DNA of 64,000 nucleotides, taken from NCBI GenBank assembly GCA_963798455.1, contig CAWCTD010000004.1, positions 372,001 to 436,000 on the forward strand, in the 5' to 3' direction. Under the pieces are notes generated by a model. That model saw only the letters and a list, made by a program, of their open reading frames with translations, was not told the origin of the DNA and searched no databases. Shown here in pieces: positions 16,804 to 26,577 of the stretch. The stretch's first letter is position 1, and every line of letters starts with the position of its first letter. This DNA is from CAWCTD01 sp963798455 (lineage in GTDB: Bacteria; Acidobacteriota; Terriglobia; Bryobacterales; Bryobacteraceae). The position numbers were made by a program, and so were the translations under genes.

Positions 16804-19435
16804 GCACGAGGCTTCTCTGCACCACTCCGCGTTGTGCGAGCTACTGCCCATCCGGGACTACCTCGACCAAGGCCTCGTCCGGACGAATGGGGCGCTGGTC
16901 GCCGGCTACGAACTCGGCGGCGCTCACTCGTACTACCACGGCGACGACATGCGGAACCGGATGAAGAACGCCCTGGAGACACTGGTTCGTTCACTGCCGG
17001 AACGTTCGATGCGCATGCAGATGCGGTTCGAGGTCGTCGAGGGTCTGGGGGACCTTCGCTACCGGTACAACCGCGAACAGCGCAGCGACAACCCGATTCT
17101 GCAAAGCCTGGATCGCCTGCGTTTTGAAGCCTGGGCGCAGAAAGAGAATGCCGGTTACTACCTGAGGCCGTTGTCGCACGCGTATTTCCACTGGGACCCG
17201 CGGGTCCATCATGAGGGGTCCGAGTTCGGATTCGGCCTTGGCAGGAAGCTCAAACGGAACTTCAGCCTCTCGGCGAACCGTTGCATCCAGCGAGCACGGC
17301 AGGAACACGAAGACCTCGTTTCCGAATTCAACAGCATCCTGAGCGGCATTGAGCAGACGCTCGCCGCGACTGGCATGGCCGTTCGCAGGATGGGCGAACA
17401 GGATCTCTTCCTGGAGCTGAAGCGGGCTCTGAACCCCTTGCTTGAGGACCGGCGCCCGTTCCGAGGACCAGAAGAGACACTCGGCTACCGCAGTGCGCGC
17501 GAGCAGGTGGTCAACACGAACATCGAAGACGAACAGGAAACGTACCTGAAAGTGGGCGGGTTGCTGTACTCCTTCATCTCGCTGAAGGACCTGCCCGACG
17601 CCACGTTCCCCGGTCTGCTCCGGGAGCTGATCTCGCTCGATTTCCCGGTGGTCATCAATACCGAGGTGGGCGTTCCCGATCAGACGAAGGTCATCAACTA
17701 CTACAAGGGCCGCCTGCGCCGCATGATGGCCGCCCAGAAGGACACCCGCGGCGGCTTCCGAGTAAACGTTGAGGCACAGGTGGCTGAAGTTCAGTTGATG
17801 CGCGTGCTTCAAGACGTCATCTCAAGCTCCCTGAAGACTTGCCGACTGAGCATGGTGATCGGCGTACGAACGTCGCGCCCGGTGCAGAGCCGGCGGGAAC
17901 TGGAGGACGCGCAGCGAGTGCTGGCTGATCGGCGACAGCGGGTCCTGCACGCGGTGATGCGCATGAACGGCGCGCGGGCGCTTCAGGAGGACCTCGCGAA
18001 GCGCCGCCTGTACATCGGCGGTCTGCCGGGGATGACCGAAGAGAACAAGCGGGAGCATGATTGCCTCACCTTGCACGCCGCCGACCTGCTGCCTGTCGAA
18101 ACGCCTTGGCAAGGAACGCCGCAGTCGCCGCTGGTCCTTTTGGAGACCCCCTACCGGCAACTTGTGCCGTTCTCGCCGTTCGACGCAGGCCTGAGCGACG
18201 CCAACGTGCTGGTCATGGCGAAGTCCGGGGGTGGCAAGACGTTCATGGTCCAAAAGCTACTGCTCGAAATGGGGAGGGCCAACCCACTGATCTCCATCCT
18301 CGAAAGGGGCGACTCTTACCGGCCGCTGATCGAGCTCATGGGCGGGAGGGTCATCGAGGTGGATCTGGATGGCTCTGAGGCCCTGAACCCTTGGGACTTG
18401 CCGGCAGATCAGCGTGTTCCGAGCAAGGAGAAGACTGCGTTCCTCAAGAACCTCACCCGGCACATGATTGGCGAGAGCAAGAACTCCGATTCCTCACTGC
18501 TGGACACCGTTCTGACGGAAGCCATCGGCCGCGTGTACAAGCGGGTCGGAATCCGCCACTCCAACCCGGTGCCCACGTTCACCGACCTCCGGGACGAACT
18601 GACGAATTACCGGGATGAGGAGAAAGTGGAGCGGACCATCGATGAGGCCAAACTGGCGGCGCTGAAACTGCGCGAGTGGACGGGCGAGAAGGGCATCTAC
18701 GCAAGGCTGTTCGACCGTCACACCACGATGCGCACCGATGCGAACTGGCTGTTCTTCAACGTCGAAGGTCTGTCGTCTGACCCCAAGCTGGAGACGGCCA
18801 TGAGTATGGTCATCGCTAACGCGATGGCAGGCCGAGCCTCCGGCAGATCCGGCCAGCCTTCGGTCACGGTGCTCGATGAATGCTGGTTCCTCCTCGAATC
18901 TCCCGTGCTCGCGCCTGAGGTTGTGCAGTTGTTCCGGACGGCGCGCAAAAGGAACTCGAGCGTCTGGGGCATCTCGCAGACGCTCGAAGACTTCGTCGGC
19001 ACCGACTACCAGCCGAACCCGTACGGCCCGGGAATTGTCAAGAACGCTTCGACGAAGATCGTCGGGCCACAGCCCGGCGATGTAAGCGCGCTGGTTAACC
19101 ACCTCTCTTTGAACGACGTGGCAGTGGGCGAGGTAAAGCGGTTCAGCGCGCCCAGGAAGGGAAAGAGCGCCGAGGCGCTGCTCGTCATCGGCGAGAAAGC
19201 GGAGACCACGCAAACGATCCGAATCGTTCCGACGCCGGTGGAGTATTGGGTTTGCACGACTTTCCCGCGTGAGCGCGCGTATCGGCGCTGGTACTTGGGC
19301 AAGAACGGCGGCCGGCCATTGCTCGATCTCTACACGGAACTGGCCGAGAGGTTTCCTTTGGGGCTGGCGGACGCGGAGCAGCTTCCCGAGGAGGTTTCGG
19401 GTGCGGTGAACGCCGCTTGGGGGGCGAAGGCATGA
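16784..19435 (+). CDS. trbE: VirB4/TrbE-family conjugation ATPase
   Basis: An 883-residue ATPase energising pilus assembly and transfer. The N-terminal CagE/TrbE domain begins MPLTMREHEASLHH. The nucleotide site is MAKSGGGKTFMVQKLLLEMG (Walker A, near residue 480) and VTVLDECWFLLE (Walker B). A conserved VWGISQTLEDF motif follows. The ATG at 16784 is preferred because GAAGGAG lies just upstream and it overlaps the VirB3 gene slightly; a longer open frame begins at 16706. It ends with ATGA, shared with the next gene. Confidence 0.93.
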   Translation: MPLTMREHEASLHHSALCELLPIRDYLDQGLVRTNGALVAGYELGGAHSYYHGDDMRNRMKNALETLVRSLPERSMRMQMRFEVVEGLGDLRYRYNREQRSDNPILQSLDRLRFEAWAQKENAGYYLRPLSHAYFHWDPRVHHEGSEFGFGLGRKLKRNFSLSANRCIQRARQEHEDLVSEFNSILSGIEQTLAATGMAVRRMGEQDLFLELKRALNPLLEDRRPFRGPEETLGYRSAREQVVNTNIEDEQETYLKVGGLLYSFISLKDLPDATFPGLLRELISLDFPVVINTEVGVPDQTKVINYYKGRLRRMMAAQKDTRGGFRVNVEAQVAEVQLMRVLQDVISSSLKTCRLSMVIGVRTSRPVQSRRELEDAQRVLADRRQRVLHAVMRMNGARALQEDLAKRRLYIGGLPGMTEENKREHDCLTLHAADLLPVETPWQGTPQSPLVLLETPYRQLVPFSPFDAGLSDANVLVMAKSGGGKTFMVQKLLLEMGRANPLISILERGDSYRPLIELMGGRVIEVDLDGSEALNPWDLPADQRVPSKEKTAFLKNLTRHMIGESKNSDSSLLDTVLTEAIGRVYKRVGIRHSNPVPTFTDLRDELTNYRDEEKVERTIDEAKLAALKLREWTGEKGIYARLFDRHTTMRTDANWLFFNVEGLSSDPKLETAMSMVIANAMAGRASGRSGQPSVTVLDECWFLLESPVLAPEVVQLFRTARKRNSSVWGISQTLEDFVGTDYQPNPYGPGIVKNASTKIVGPQPGDVSALVNHLSLNDVAVGEVKRFSAPRKGKSAEALLVIGEKAETTQTIRIVPTPVEYWVCTTFPRERAYRRWYLGKNGGRPLLDLYTELAERFPLGLADAEQLPEEVSGAVNAAWGAKA

Positions 19436-20280
19436 GGACACTCTCTGCCGTATTCGCCGGGCTTCTGGCTGTTCTTCTGCTGGCCAGGGTCCGGCGTGTG
19501 GTCGCGCTGTCGGTCGTTGGCGTCCTGGTTTGCGGCGTCGTGATTCCGCAACCCGTCTATGCGCAGCTCGAATTCGTCGGGCTGTTTGCTGCCATCGACG
19601 CCGTTCTGAACACGGTCAACGGGGTACTCAAGAGTCTGCTCGACATAGCCAACAGCGTCCTCAGCCAGATCAAGTCGATCTTCCAAGCCTTTTGGAACCT
19701 GATGGACACGGTGGTGTATCCGAAGGCACTTATCGCACGAGCCCAGGGCATGGTGTCGGCGATGATCAGCCAATTCCGCGCGCTGCTTACGAACATCCTC
19801 AACATCGGCGTATCCAGCGCTCAGCTCCAGCATCCGACAGCTCTTGAATCGAGGATCAGGAACCGGAACTCGGGCGACATTGGGCAAGTAGCCGGCGCCT
19901 ATACCCAGACCTATGGCCCAGTCCCGTCAGCGGACTCGGCGCACCCCATCGACCGCGACTTGACCGATATGGATGACGCGATGGCCATAGCGCAACTGAA
20001 AACGCTCAAAATCGCCGACGAGATCTCCGACCGGACCATCGAAGCCTCCAAGGCAATTGAGGACGAGGCTCGTCTGGCGGCGCCGGGCACAGCAGCTTAC
20101 CTGTCCGCTGCCGGGATCATCGCTTCTCTTCAGAACCAGGCCGTGATGCAAAAGATGCTCGCCGCAGAGATGCGGCAGGAAGCCGCGCGACTGGCTCACG
20201 ACAACACAATCCGCAAGCGGAACGCCATGCTCGGGAAAGAGCTGCGCCAGAGCATGGGCGAGATGCTGAAGCGCAAATAA
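19432..20280 (+). CDS. VirB5/TrbJ-like secreted conjugation protein, copy 1
   Basis: A 282-residue protein with an N-terminal hydrophobic region ending in a signal-type AYAQ-like site (VIPQPVYAQ), then a long amphipathic helical stretch. The VVYPKALIARAQGMV and QLQHPTALESRIRNRNSGDIG segments and the later APGTAAYLSAAGIIASLQNQAV are shared with the next gene. TrbJ/VirB5 proteins are periplasmic minor pilus components with this mostly helical make-up. The start overlaps the VirB4 stop (ATGA). Family call rests on layout, position and paralogy rather than one diagnostic motif. Confidence 0.6.
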   Translation: MRTLSAVFAGLLAVLLLARVRRVVALSVVGVLVCGVVIPQPVYAQLEFVGLFAAIDAVLNTVNGVLKSLLDIANSVLSQIKSIFQAFWNLMDTVVYPKALIARAQGMVSAMISQFRALLTNILNIGVSSAQLQHPTALESRIRNRNSGDIGQVAGAYTQTYGPVPSADSAHPIDRDLTDMDDAMAIAQLKTLKIADEISDRTIEASKAIEDEARLAAPGTAAYLSAAGIIASLQNQAVMQKMLAAEMRQEAARLAHDNTIRKRNAMLGKELRQSMGEMLKRK

Positions 20281-20293
20281 GGGGAGGGGTGTG

Positions 20294-21124
20294 ATGCCGA
20301 AAGCACTTCAGAACGTCAGCGAATGGATGTGGCGGCACCGGTTGAAGATCATCGCGCTGGTGCTCGTCCTTTCGATCCTGGCGCCAAGGCCGGCGCCCGC
20401 GCAGATCTTCAGCCCGGTCGTGGCGATCATCGTCTCAGCTCTGACCTCCATTAACCAGGCCCTGACCAGCGTCATCGGCGGCGCACTGGACGTCATGAAT
20501 CAGACGCTTTCGACCATCCAGGGGCTCTTCCAGGCTGTACAGGACCTCTATCAGAAGGTTGTCTATCCACAAGCCCTGATTGACCGAGCGCGAGGGCTCG
20601 TTGGGCAGGTCATGGGTATGTACAACCAGATCAAGGTCATCTCTCAGGTAACCGTTCATAGCGCAACGCTGGCGAGTCCCAAGCGGTTGGAGCAGACACT
20701 GCTTTCCCGAAACCCGCTGAACATCGGGAGTGTTTCGTCACAGTATCAGTCGGTTTACCAGCCGCTGCCGCCAGCGACGGATGCGTCCCCGGAGCTAAGG
20801 GACGTCATCGACATGACGGATGCGGCCTCCCAAGCGGCCATGAAGCGCGCGATCGCGATCGACGCCATCGCTGACCAGGAACTACAAGCTGCGGAGCGTC
20901 TCCTTGTGGAACTCCAGGTTGCGGCGCCGGGGACCGCTCCCATGATCGAAGCGCAAGCCAGCGCGTGGTTAGTGCGCTCCCATGCCTATACGCAGACGGC
21001 CCTGGCCGAATCTATGCGGCTTCGCGCAATCGATTTGGCGAACGTCGGCGCGGAGATGAAGTCCAACGCCAAGCATGGGGTAATCACGCGGCAGCAGCTC
21101 GAAATGATGATGGAGCGGCGTTAG
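20294..21124 (+). CDS. VirB5/TrbJ-like secreted conjugation protein, copy 2
   Basis: A 276-residue paralogue of the preceding product. It has a signal peptide ending PAPAQ, then INQALTSVIGGALDVMNQTLSTIQ and VVYPQALIDRARGLVG, which aligns with VVYPKALIARAQGMV of copy 1; NPLNIGSVSSQYQSVYQPLP aligns with NSGDIGQVAGAYTQTYGPVP. The C-terminal helices also align. Divergence is too large for a recent duplication, so the two may make a hetero-oligomer (inference). Start ATG at 20294 chosen over GTG at 20291. Confidence 0.6.
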   Translation: MPKALQNVSEWMWRHRLKIIALVLVLSILAPRPAPAQIFSPVVAIIVSALTSINQALTSVIGGALDVMNQTLSTIQGLFQAVQDLYQKVVYPQALIDRARGLVGQVMGMYNQIKVISQVTVHSATLASPKRLEQTLLSRNPLNIGSVSSQYQSVYQPLPPATDASPELRDVIDMTDAASQAAMKRAIAIDAIADQELQAAERLLVELQVAAPGTAPMIEAQASAWLVRSHAYTQTALAESMRLRAIDLANVGAEMKSNAKHGVITRQQLEMMMERR

Positions 21125-21136
21125 GCAGGCGGCACG

Positions 21137-22369
21137 ATGTCGTACTTTTACTTCGACCAGATGTTCAGGACAGCGGTGAGCGGCATCAACGGCACGAGCG
21201 TGATGCCGACAATCATCCAGATCGCGAGCGCGATTCTACTGGCAACGCTGCTGTTCAATGTGTACGAGGCATTCGTGCGCGGCGGCGACGTGCGGACCCT
21301 GGCAATCGGGGCAGTGAAGTACTTGATCATCGGCCTGATCTTCCTGAACTACGGGCCGATCTTCCTCGGCGTGACCACGATGTTCAACCAGGTGGCTGAG
21401 TTCATTGCGTCCGTTGGACCAGGCGGGATGGACGTCTTCGACACGTGGCGCCGCGACATCGCCGGCCAGTTCCAGAACCTGAACACGTGGCAGAGCTTCT
21501 GGAGCCTGGCGGTCGGCACCCTGACCGCGATTCTCAGCTTGATCCTGCTTTTCGTGGGCTTCGTCGCCTATGCCATCACGTATGCGATTTTCTGTGTGCT
21601 CTACTCCCTCTATGGGTCCGTGCTGTACGTGGTGGGACCGCTGGTCCTGGCCCTGTATCCGGCGATGAGCACGACTCCCCTGGCTCGGACCTACCTGACG
21701 AACCTGATCGTGTTTCAGGCGTGGGGTCTTGATCTACGCCATCATGGGCTGCCTCATGTGGGCGATCAACATGGGGACGGTCGGCCAGGTCCTGGGTGCG
21801 GGGAGCGCCGGCGGATTCTTTGCAGGGGCTTCACAGACGCTGCTGCTGGCGCTCACGAGCATTCTGTTCGCACTCTGCATTGGACTGATTCCATTCCTGG
21901 CACGGCGGATCGTACAGGGGGATGTGGGCAGTACGATGTTCGCCGTCGTCGGTGTCGCTGCGACGGCTGCGACGATGGCCGCGCAAGCCGCAATGGGCGC
22001 CATGGGCGGTTTCGGGAAAGCCTCAGGGAGTGGCGGAGAGGCCGGATCGGCTGCGCCAACGCCATCGGGTCCGCCGCCGACCCGTGACGGCGGCATTGGT
22101 TCAGCACCGATCAATGCCAGCCACGACCCGCTGCCAATGGCCCCAACTCGCACCGCCCGACCGGGGCTGCGGCTTCAAGCACGGGTGCAGCGCCCGTCCC
22201 ATATCAAGAAGCATCGCCGGCTTCCGGCGCTCCGACGCGCGCACGAGCGGGTGGGCAAGCTGGTCACCGAGCGCACTTCAGCTACATGCACGCCGTGGGC
22301 TGGGCATTTGGATCGGTCCTGGGGCAGGGCTTCAGAGCTGTTCGCGGAGCGCCGAGTTCAAGGGATTAG
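21137..22369 (+). CDS. trbL: VirB6/TrbL-family conjugation membrane protein, with two frameshifts
   Basis: The polytopic inner-membrane channel component of type IV secretion. The first block (from ATG 21137) has several membrane helices through YLTNLIVFQAWGL. The natural continuation (IYAIMGCLMWAINMG ... MGAMGGFGKAS) is in the next frame, so one extra base lies near 21720-21729, at a GGGG run. A second, compensating shift near 22125-22140 returns to the first frame, which then encodes a Gly/Ala/Pro-rich tail (GQAGHRAHFSYMHAVGWAFG) and stops at 22369, 8 bp before trbF. Both shifts are needed for a normal-length protein. Two compensating shifts look like sequencing errors more than slow decay, but either is possible. 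Confidence 0.7.
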
Positions 22370-22377
22370 CGGGGGAA

Positions 22378-23145
22378 ATGATGTTTGGCAAGAAGAAGCA
22401 GACCACGACTCAGCCGATGCCGGAACGGGTCTCCTACACCAAGTACTACGAGCATGATGGGATGCTACGCGCGTATGCAAACCGCTCGATGGTGCTCGCA
22501 CTGATTTTCAGCGGGATCGCACTGACGAGCCTGGGTTTCGCCGTCTACGTGCGAGTGCAGCCTCCGACCGTAATCAAGGTTGATCGAAATGGCGAAGCCA
22601 CTGTCGTCGGTGGAGCCAAGGCGGCCGCCGGTGGAAGCGGGTTTCTGCGGCTGGGGTTACTGCCCGCGGTGGCAAATGCGGAGTCGGCGCCGACGGACGT
22701 GGAGGGCCGCGCGGTCGTACGCCGGTTCCTGGAGAACTACCTGACGTACACGCCCACGACTGTCGAGAAGCAACTGGCCGACGCGCTGAACGTGATGACG
22801 CAGAACCTGCGGCAGTTCACGCTGGGCAAGCTCAGAGAGGATGACACGGTCGGCAAGATCAAGGAAGACAACATCACCTCGCGGTTCAAGGTCCAGTCGA
22901 TAGAACCACTGGGCAACCAGCCCTGGACCTACGTCGCCTTCGGCGTCAAGGAACTCCACCGGATCCAGCAGTCAATCGAGCGAACGGATCGAATCGTGGG
23001 CCGCTACACGATTCGCTTGATTCAGGAACGCCGGTCGGAACGGAACCCCAGCGGATTGCTCCTGGCTGAGTACAAGGAGGAGCAGATGGTGGGTGAGAAA
23101 GATTCCGGGCTCCAGCAGAAGAGCTCTCTGCTTGACCCGCAGTGA
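22378..23145 (+). CDS. trbF: VirB8/TrbF-family conjugation protein
   Basis: A 255-residue inner-membrane protein: short cytoplasmic N-terminus, one helix (SMVLALIFSGIALTSLGFAVYV), and a periplasmic NTF2-like domain containing VRRFLENYLTYTP and WTYVAFGVKELHRIQ. VirB8/TrbF nucleates core-complex assembly with VirB9 and VirB10. The ATG at 22378 (GGGGGAA upstream) is used; the open frame continues far upstream but overlaps trbL. It ends with a GTGA overlap with the next gene. Confidence 0.82.
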   Translation: MMFGKKKQTTTQPMPERVSYTKYYEHDGMLRAYANRSMVLALIFSGIALTSLGFAVYVRVQPPTVIKVDRNGEATVVGGAKAAAGGSGFLRLGLLPAVANAESAPTDVEGRAVVRRFLENYLTYTPTTVEKQLADALNVMTQNLRQFTLGKLREDDTVGKIKEDNITSRFKVQSIEPLGNQPWTYVAFGVKELHRIQQSIERTDRIVGRYTIRLIQERRSERNPSGLLLAEYKEEQMVGEKDSGLQQKSSLLDPQ

Positions 23146-23546
23146 AGTCCGAAGAAAGGAGCAGATTGACCGTGGCAACTACTGGAGCGGAGCAGAACAC
23201 GGAGACAACGCGCGCGAGCGGAAGGCGGACTACGACGCCGGCCAAGCGGCGGGCCGCCACTCAGGACGGAGGCAACCCAGCGGCCCGGTTCTTCCTTGGC
23301 AGCGTGGCGTCGGGCGGCAGGCCCTCCTTGGAAAAGGAGTCCCCGACCGAGAACGAAGCATTGATCGAATCGCTCAGGACGGGACAGAGCTATTTCGTAG
23401 TCACCGAATGGAAGGCGATAGCGGACCTGTCCAAGAGCATCCCGCGAATCGCCAAGGAAGCGATCAGGAGGGACGGAAAAGACATTGGGGCATCGGCGCC
23501 GCCTGCAAGTGCCGTGGCCGGCGCAACGCCCACTCGATCTTCATAG
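23142..23546 (+). CDS. Hypothetical protein of the conjugation operon, 134 aa
   Basis: The GTG start overlaps the trbF stop. Residues 1-60 are low-complexity, basic and Thr/Ala-rich, predicted to be disordered; residues about 70-110 (ENEALIESLRTGQSYFVVTEWKAIADLSKSIPRIAKEAIRR) look folded and helical. No membrane segment. I do not recognise it. Tight coupling suggests a role in the same machinery. Confidence 0.5.
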   Translation: MKSEERSRLTVATTGAEQNTETTRASGRRTTTPAKRRAATQDGGNPAARFFLGSVASGGRPSLEKESPTENEALIESLRTGQSYFVVTEWKAIADLSKSIPRIAKEAIRRDGKDIGASAPPASAVAGATPTRSS

Positions 23547-23850
23547 ATGACAGACGTTGATTTGTGAAAGCCACCCAGAACTTTGATCTGGGATTTTGCC
23601 GGCACCTCGCTGGCGGACTCCTTTCAGCCTCGTTCGCGGGACGGAAAGGCAAGCGCCGTTCGGACTCGTCCGGCGGCATAGATCGAGGACACCACCGCGG
23701 TGGACCTCGGAACGTAACGACAATCCGGCCCGGCTCTTTGAGCCTGGGACGAACGAACTCACTGTAGTTCTTTCGGCGACAGGCAGAAGGCGGACCGGCA
23801 GCGGTCTCCGATCTGTCTGTTGCCACCACAGACAGAAACAGGAGAAAGCC
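23547..23850. other. Long leader upstream of the polymerase-like gene
   Basis: About 300 bp, the longest gap inside an otherwise tightly packed operon. It contains no convincing gene but ends in a hairpin and ribosome site just before the ATG at 23851 (see the hairpin entry). It may hold a separate promoter or post-transcriptional control element. Confidence 0.4.
23812..23836 (+). promoter_or_regulatory. Perfect 8-bp stem hairpin before the polymerase-like gene
   Basis: TCTGTCTG (23812-23819) and CAGACAGA (23829-23836) can form a perfect 8-bp stem with a 9-nt loop. It ends 4-5 bases before the ribosome site AGGAGA and 14 bases before the ATG at 23851. There is no T-run, so it is not a typical terminator; it could control translation or bind a dimeric regulator. 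Confidence 0.4.
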
Positions 23851-26506
23851 ATGGCACACGTTACGAAAAGCGCTATGCAGGTGATGGCGCTAGAGATCGA
23901 TGAAAACGGTCAAGTCAGAAAGAAGATGATGAAACTGGACCGCGAAGGCCAACTCGAAAACACCCTGATCCAGGCGTTGTACCCCGGGATTCGGGTCGCG
24001 ACTGTCGATGTGCCCCAGCAACCGCTGGATCTCTATCAACAGGCGCGCGTCGAGCAAGCCTTGGCAAAACTATCATGCGATGGCGTCAGCTATCGTCTGA
24101 TTGGGGCCTCCGGTTCTGCAAAGAGTGGCAAGTACTACGCGGTGGACGTGGCACACGAAAAACCCATCGCAGAGCGCTTCCGCCATTGGCCCGAAGCCTC
24201 CATCACCTACTTTGGGATTCTGGTCTCGCCCTGCCAAGCGAGAATCGAAGCCCCGGAAGCGCGGTTGATGGTGGTTGACGATCATGAACTGGGCACGAAT
24301 GATTGCCGCGGCTGGATTCGCCGGACGCTGTTTGACCGGCTCGGCCTGCCCGGCGCATCACTTCTACCAGTTCCGCCTGGCGTTCTCGGACACCCAGGCA
24401 AAAGGCTCGTTCAAGGTGATGGAGGACGACGTCGCGGATGTCCTGGACGTCGATCTCATCCTGCCGAAGTCGAGCGTGAAACCCGAGTACAAAGGCCCGT
24501 CCGTCCTGCGGCAGGTCCTATGCGGAATCCGGGGGATTGATGCGAGGGTCTTCCTGGGACCGGTTGTACTCGGCATCCGTGAAACGTCACGGCCTATCGA
24601 GTTCACATCCAGCTACACGCTGGTGCAGCACGCGCCAATGGATTCCATCCAGTTGGAGGTCATCCCGCACGCGTTGGAGCAAGTGCGGAAGGTGACCGAC
24701 GCGGCGAGAGGCAACGACTTCACCGAACTGTTCCGGCTGCTTGGGACATCGGGATCGCAGCGAGTTGTACACGCTGACGATGCCCCGGGCGAGTCGGAGT
24801 ACACAAGTGAGGAGAACACTATCGTCGAAGCGGTGCTCAAGGCAGACCCAACCGGGTTCTTTCTGAAGCATCCGCACATCAACAACCAGTTGCAGCGGAT
24901 TCTGGCGCGCTGGGCGTTCAAGATCTGCACCGCCGGAGGCTTTACGCTTCCCGCGTTCGCGCTGTCCGACGACGGGTTCCTCTTCCTCCATAACGGCAGG
25001 GTCCACTCCGGTTCCGACTGGCTTCCGGAGGACCACGCTCTGGCATCACTCGGGTGTGGCCGCTTTCTCCTGGTTCGGTATCCGATCCGTACCAAGGAGG
25101 ATCTCCTGCCCATCCACAACCTCCGCACCTCCGCTGCGGTCGTTTGCCTGCTCAAGCAAGTGCAGCAACAGGGTTGCTCGATTACCGAAGAGCAATTAGT
25201 TGACGATGTTCTGTTGAAGCAGTTGCTGTTGAACGGTACGCTCACGCTGCATTCGCAGACCGCGAAGAAAAACGGAGGAGACTACGACTTCGACTGGGTG
25301 TGCTGCGTCGAGGAAGACCGGTTCCCGCGCTTCGTACAGGATCGGTTCTCCTACCGCGCACAGGGGAGCAACCAGAAGAACAAACGCGAGAAGAAGCAAA
25401 GCCCCTGGTGGAATCTGCCTCAGGTTGCGATGAAGGCAAAGGGAAATTCGATCGGCCGCATAACCGATCTGATCACCTCATGCCTGGCTGACGGCCGGCA
25501 GGATCTGGCCGAACGCCTGGCGATGGAACTCCAGGCTGCGCTCGATTCGCTCAAGCACGGCGTTCAGCCCGACGAGGATGTCATCGCCCAGACCCGCAAG
25601 CAGGTTCGCACCGCCCAATGGTTGAAGCTCAAGCGCATACGCCATGTGAGAGAGCTGCCCATGTCAATCGATGTGGCGCGGACGGATCGCATCGGCGCTC
25701 TGTACAACATTGTTCGCAAGGAGATCGACGAGTTCTTCGCCGACCGGTTGCCTCTGGAGGCGTTTCGCGGGGTGATCTGCACGGACGCTGAGGTCACACG
25801 CGAGATGCACGAGGAGTCGCGTCTGGTGTCTCGCATCTATGCCGTAAACGTGCTGACGATGATGGACATCTGGGCGAGATACCGGCAAGCCGTGGATCAG
25901 GCACTAGCCGCCGTGGATGCGGTGAAGGATGATCCGAAGGCGCGGAAAGAGCTGATCTTCAAGCGCATCCAAGCCCAGTCCGCCCTCCATTTCTATGAGG
26001 AGCGGCAGCGCCAGGAGTTGAAGAACCTGATCAACTTCGTGCGCAAATGGGCGCAACGGAAAAACGGGGACCGTTTGGGCTATCTCCAGGCAATGCACGA
26101 GATCGCGTGCAGGGGCAAGGGGACAGGCTCCATCGTGTTCTACGCGTTTCCGCAAGAGCTCGTCAATCAGATCATCGACCGTACCGGTGGCCGACCGGTC
26201 ACCGTGGCGGTTCCTGATTTGTGCGACGGAGCGGTGGAGATCGACTCGGAAGGACGTATCTTCCTGGTCGATCAGGTGACTTCGGACGGCGAACATCTCT
26301 GCGAGCGCCAGACCTTCCTCATGCAGGTTACCCAGGACGGCCAGGTGCTCATGGACTACGGGCGCAACGGTGAGCTGGTTCGGCGAGAACGCATCCAGCC
26401 TTTCCGTGTGCACCCTGGGCGGAGCGAGGTGCGCAACGGGCATGTAGTATTCCCCGACACGCAGCAGCGCCCGCACGTTCCCGCGCCGAAAGTCGAGAGG
26501 CACTGA
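23851..26506 (+). CDS. Eukaryotic-type (double-psi beta-barrel) RNA-dependent RNA polymerase homologue, frameshifted
   Basis: About 880 residues once one frameshift is repaired. Motifs of the cellular RDR/QDE-1/YonO polymerase family occur in the right order. First barrel: FRLAFSDTQAKGSFKV and DLILPKSSVKPEYKG with the two conserved lysines (24401 and 24467-24481). Second barrel: RYPIRTKEDLLP, then LHSQTAKKNGGDYDFDWV, whose DxDxD triad (25280-25294) corresponds to the metal-binding DxDGD of RDRs and RNA polymerase beta'. After it: EEDRFP, then NSIGRITDLI and LAMELQAALDSLKHGVQPD, matching the family's downstream avDfpKtGv region. The final glycine of DxDGD is Phe here. The frame changes by one base near 24345-24360 (block one ends near LFDRLGLP, block two resumes AHHFYQFRL). 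It sits between trbF and trbG. Activity is untested; family call is motif-based. Confidence 0.7.
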
Positions 26507-26512
26507 CATCAG

Positions 26513-26551
26513 CCAGGGGGATTCGGCCAAGCCGGGCCCCCTGGCCTTTTT
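26513..26551 (+). terminator. Rho-independent terminator after the polymerase-like gene
   Basis: CCAGGGGG (26513-26520) pairs with CCCCCTGG (26537-26544), followed two bases later by TTTTT. It starts 7 bp after the stop of the polymerase-like gene and lies before trbG, so it may lower trbG-traG expression relative to upstream genes or insulate the polymerase unit. Confidence 0.7.
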
Positions 26552-26577
26552 GCCTGACATACAAGGAGAAAAGAACC

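Noticed and set aside
23596..23850. Upstream extension of the first polymerase block
   Set aside because: Would cover the hairpin leader; ATG 23851 has AGGAGA at the right distance and the family-like sequence starts there.
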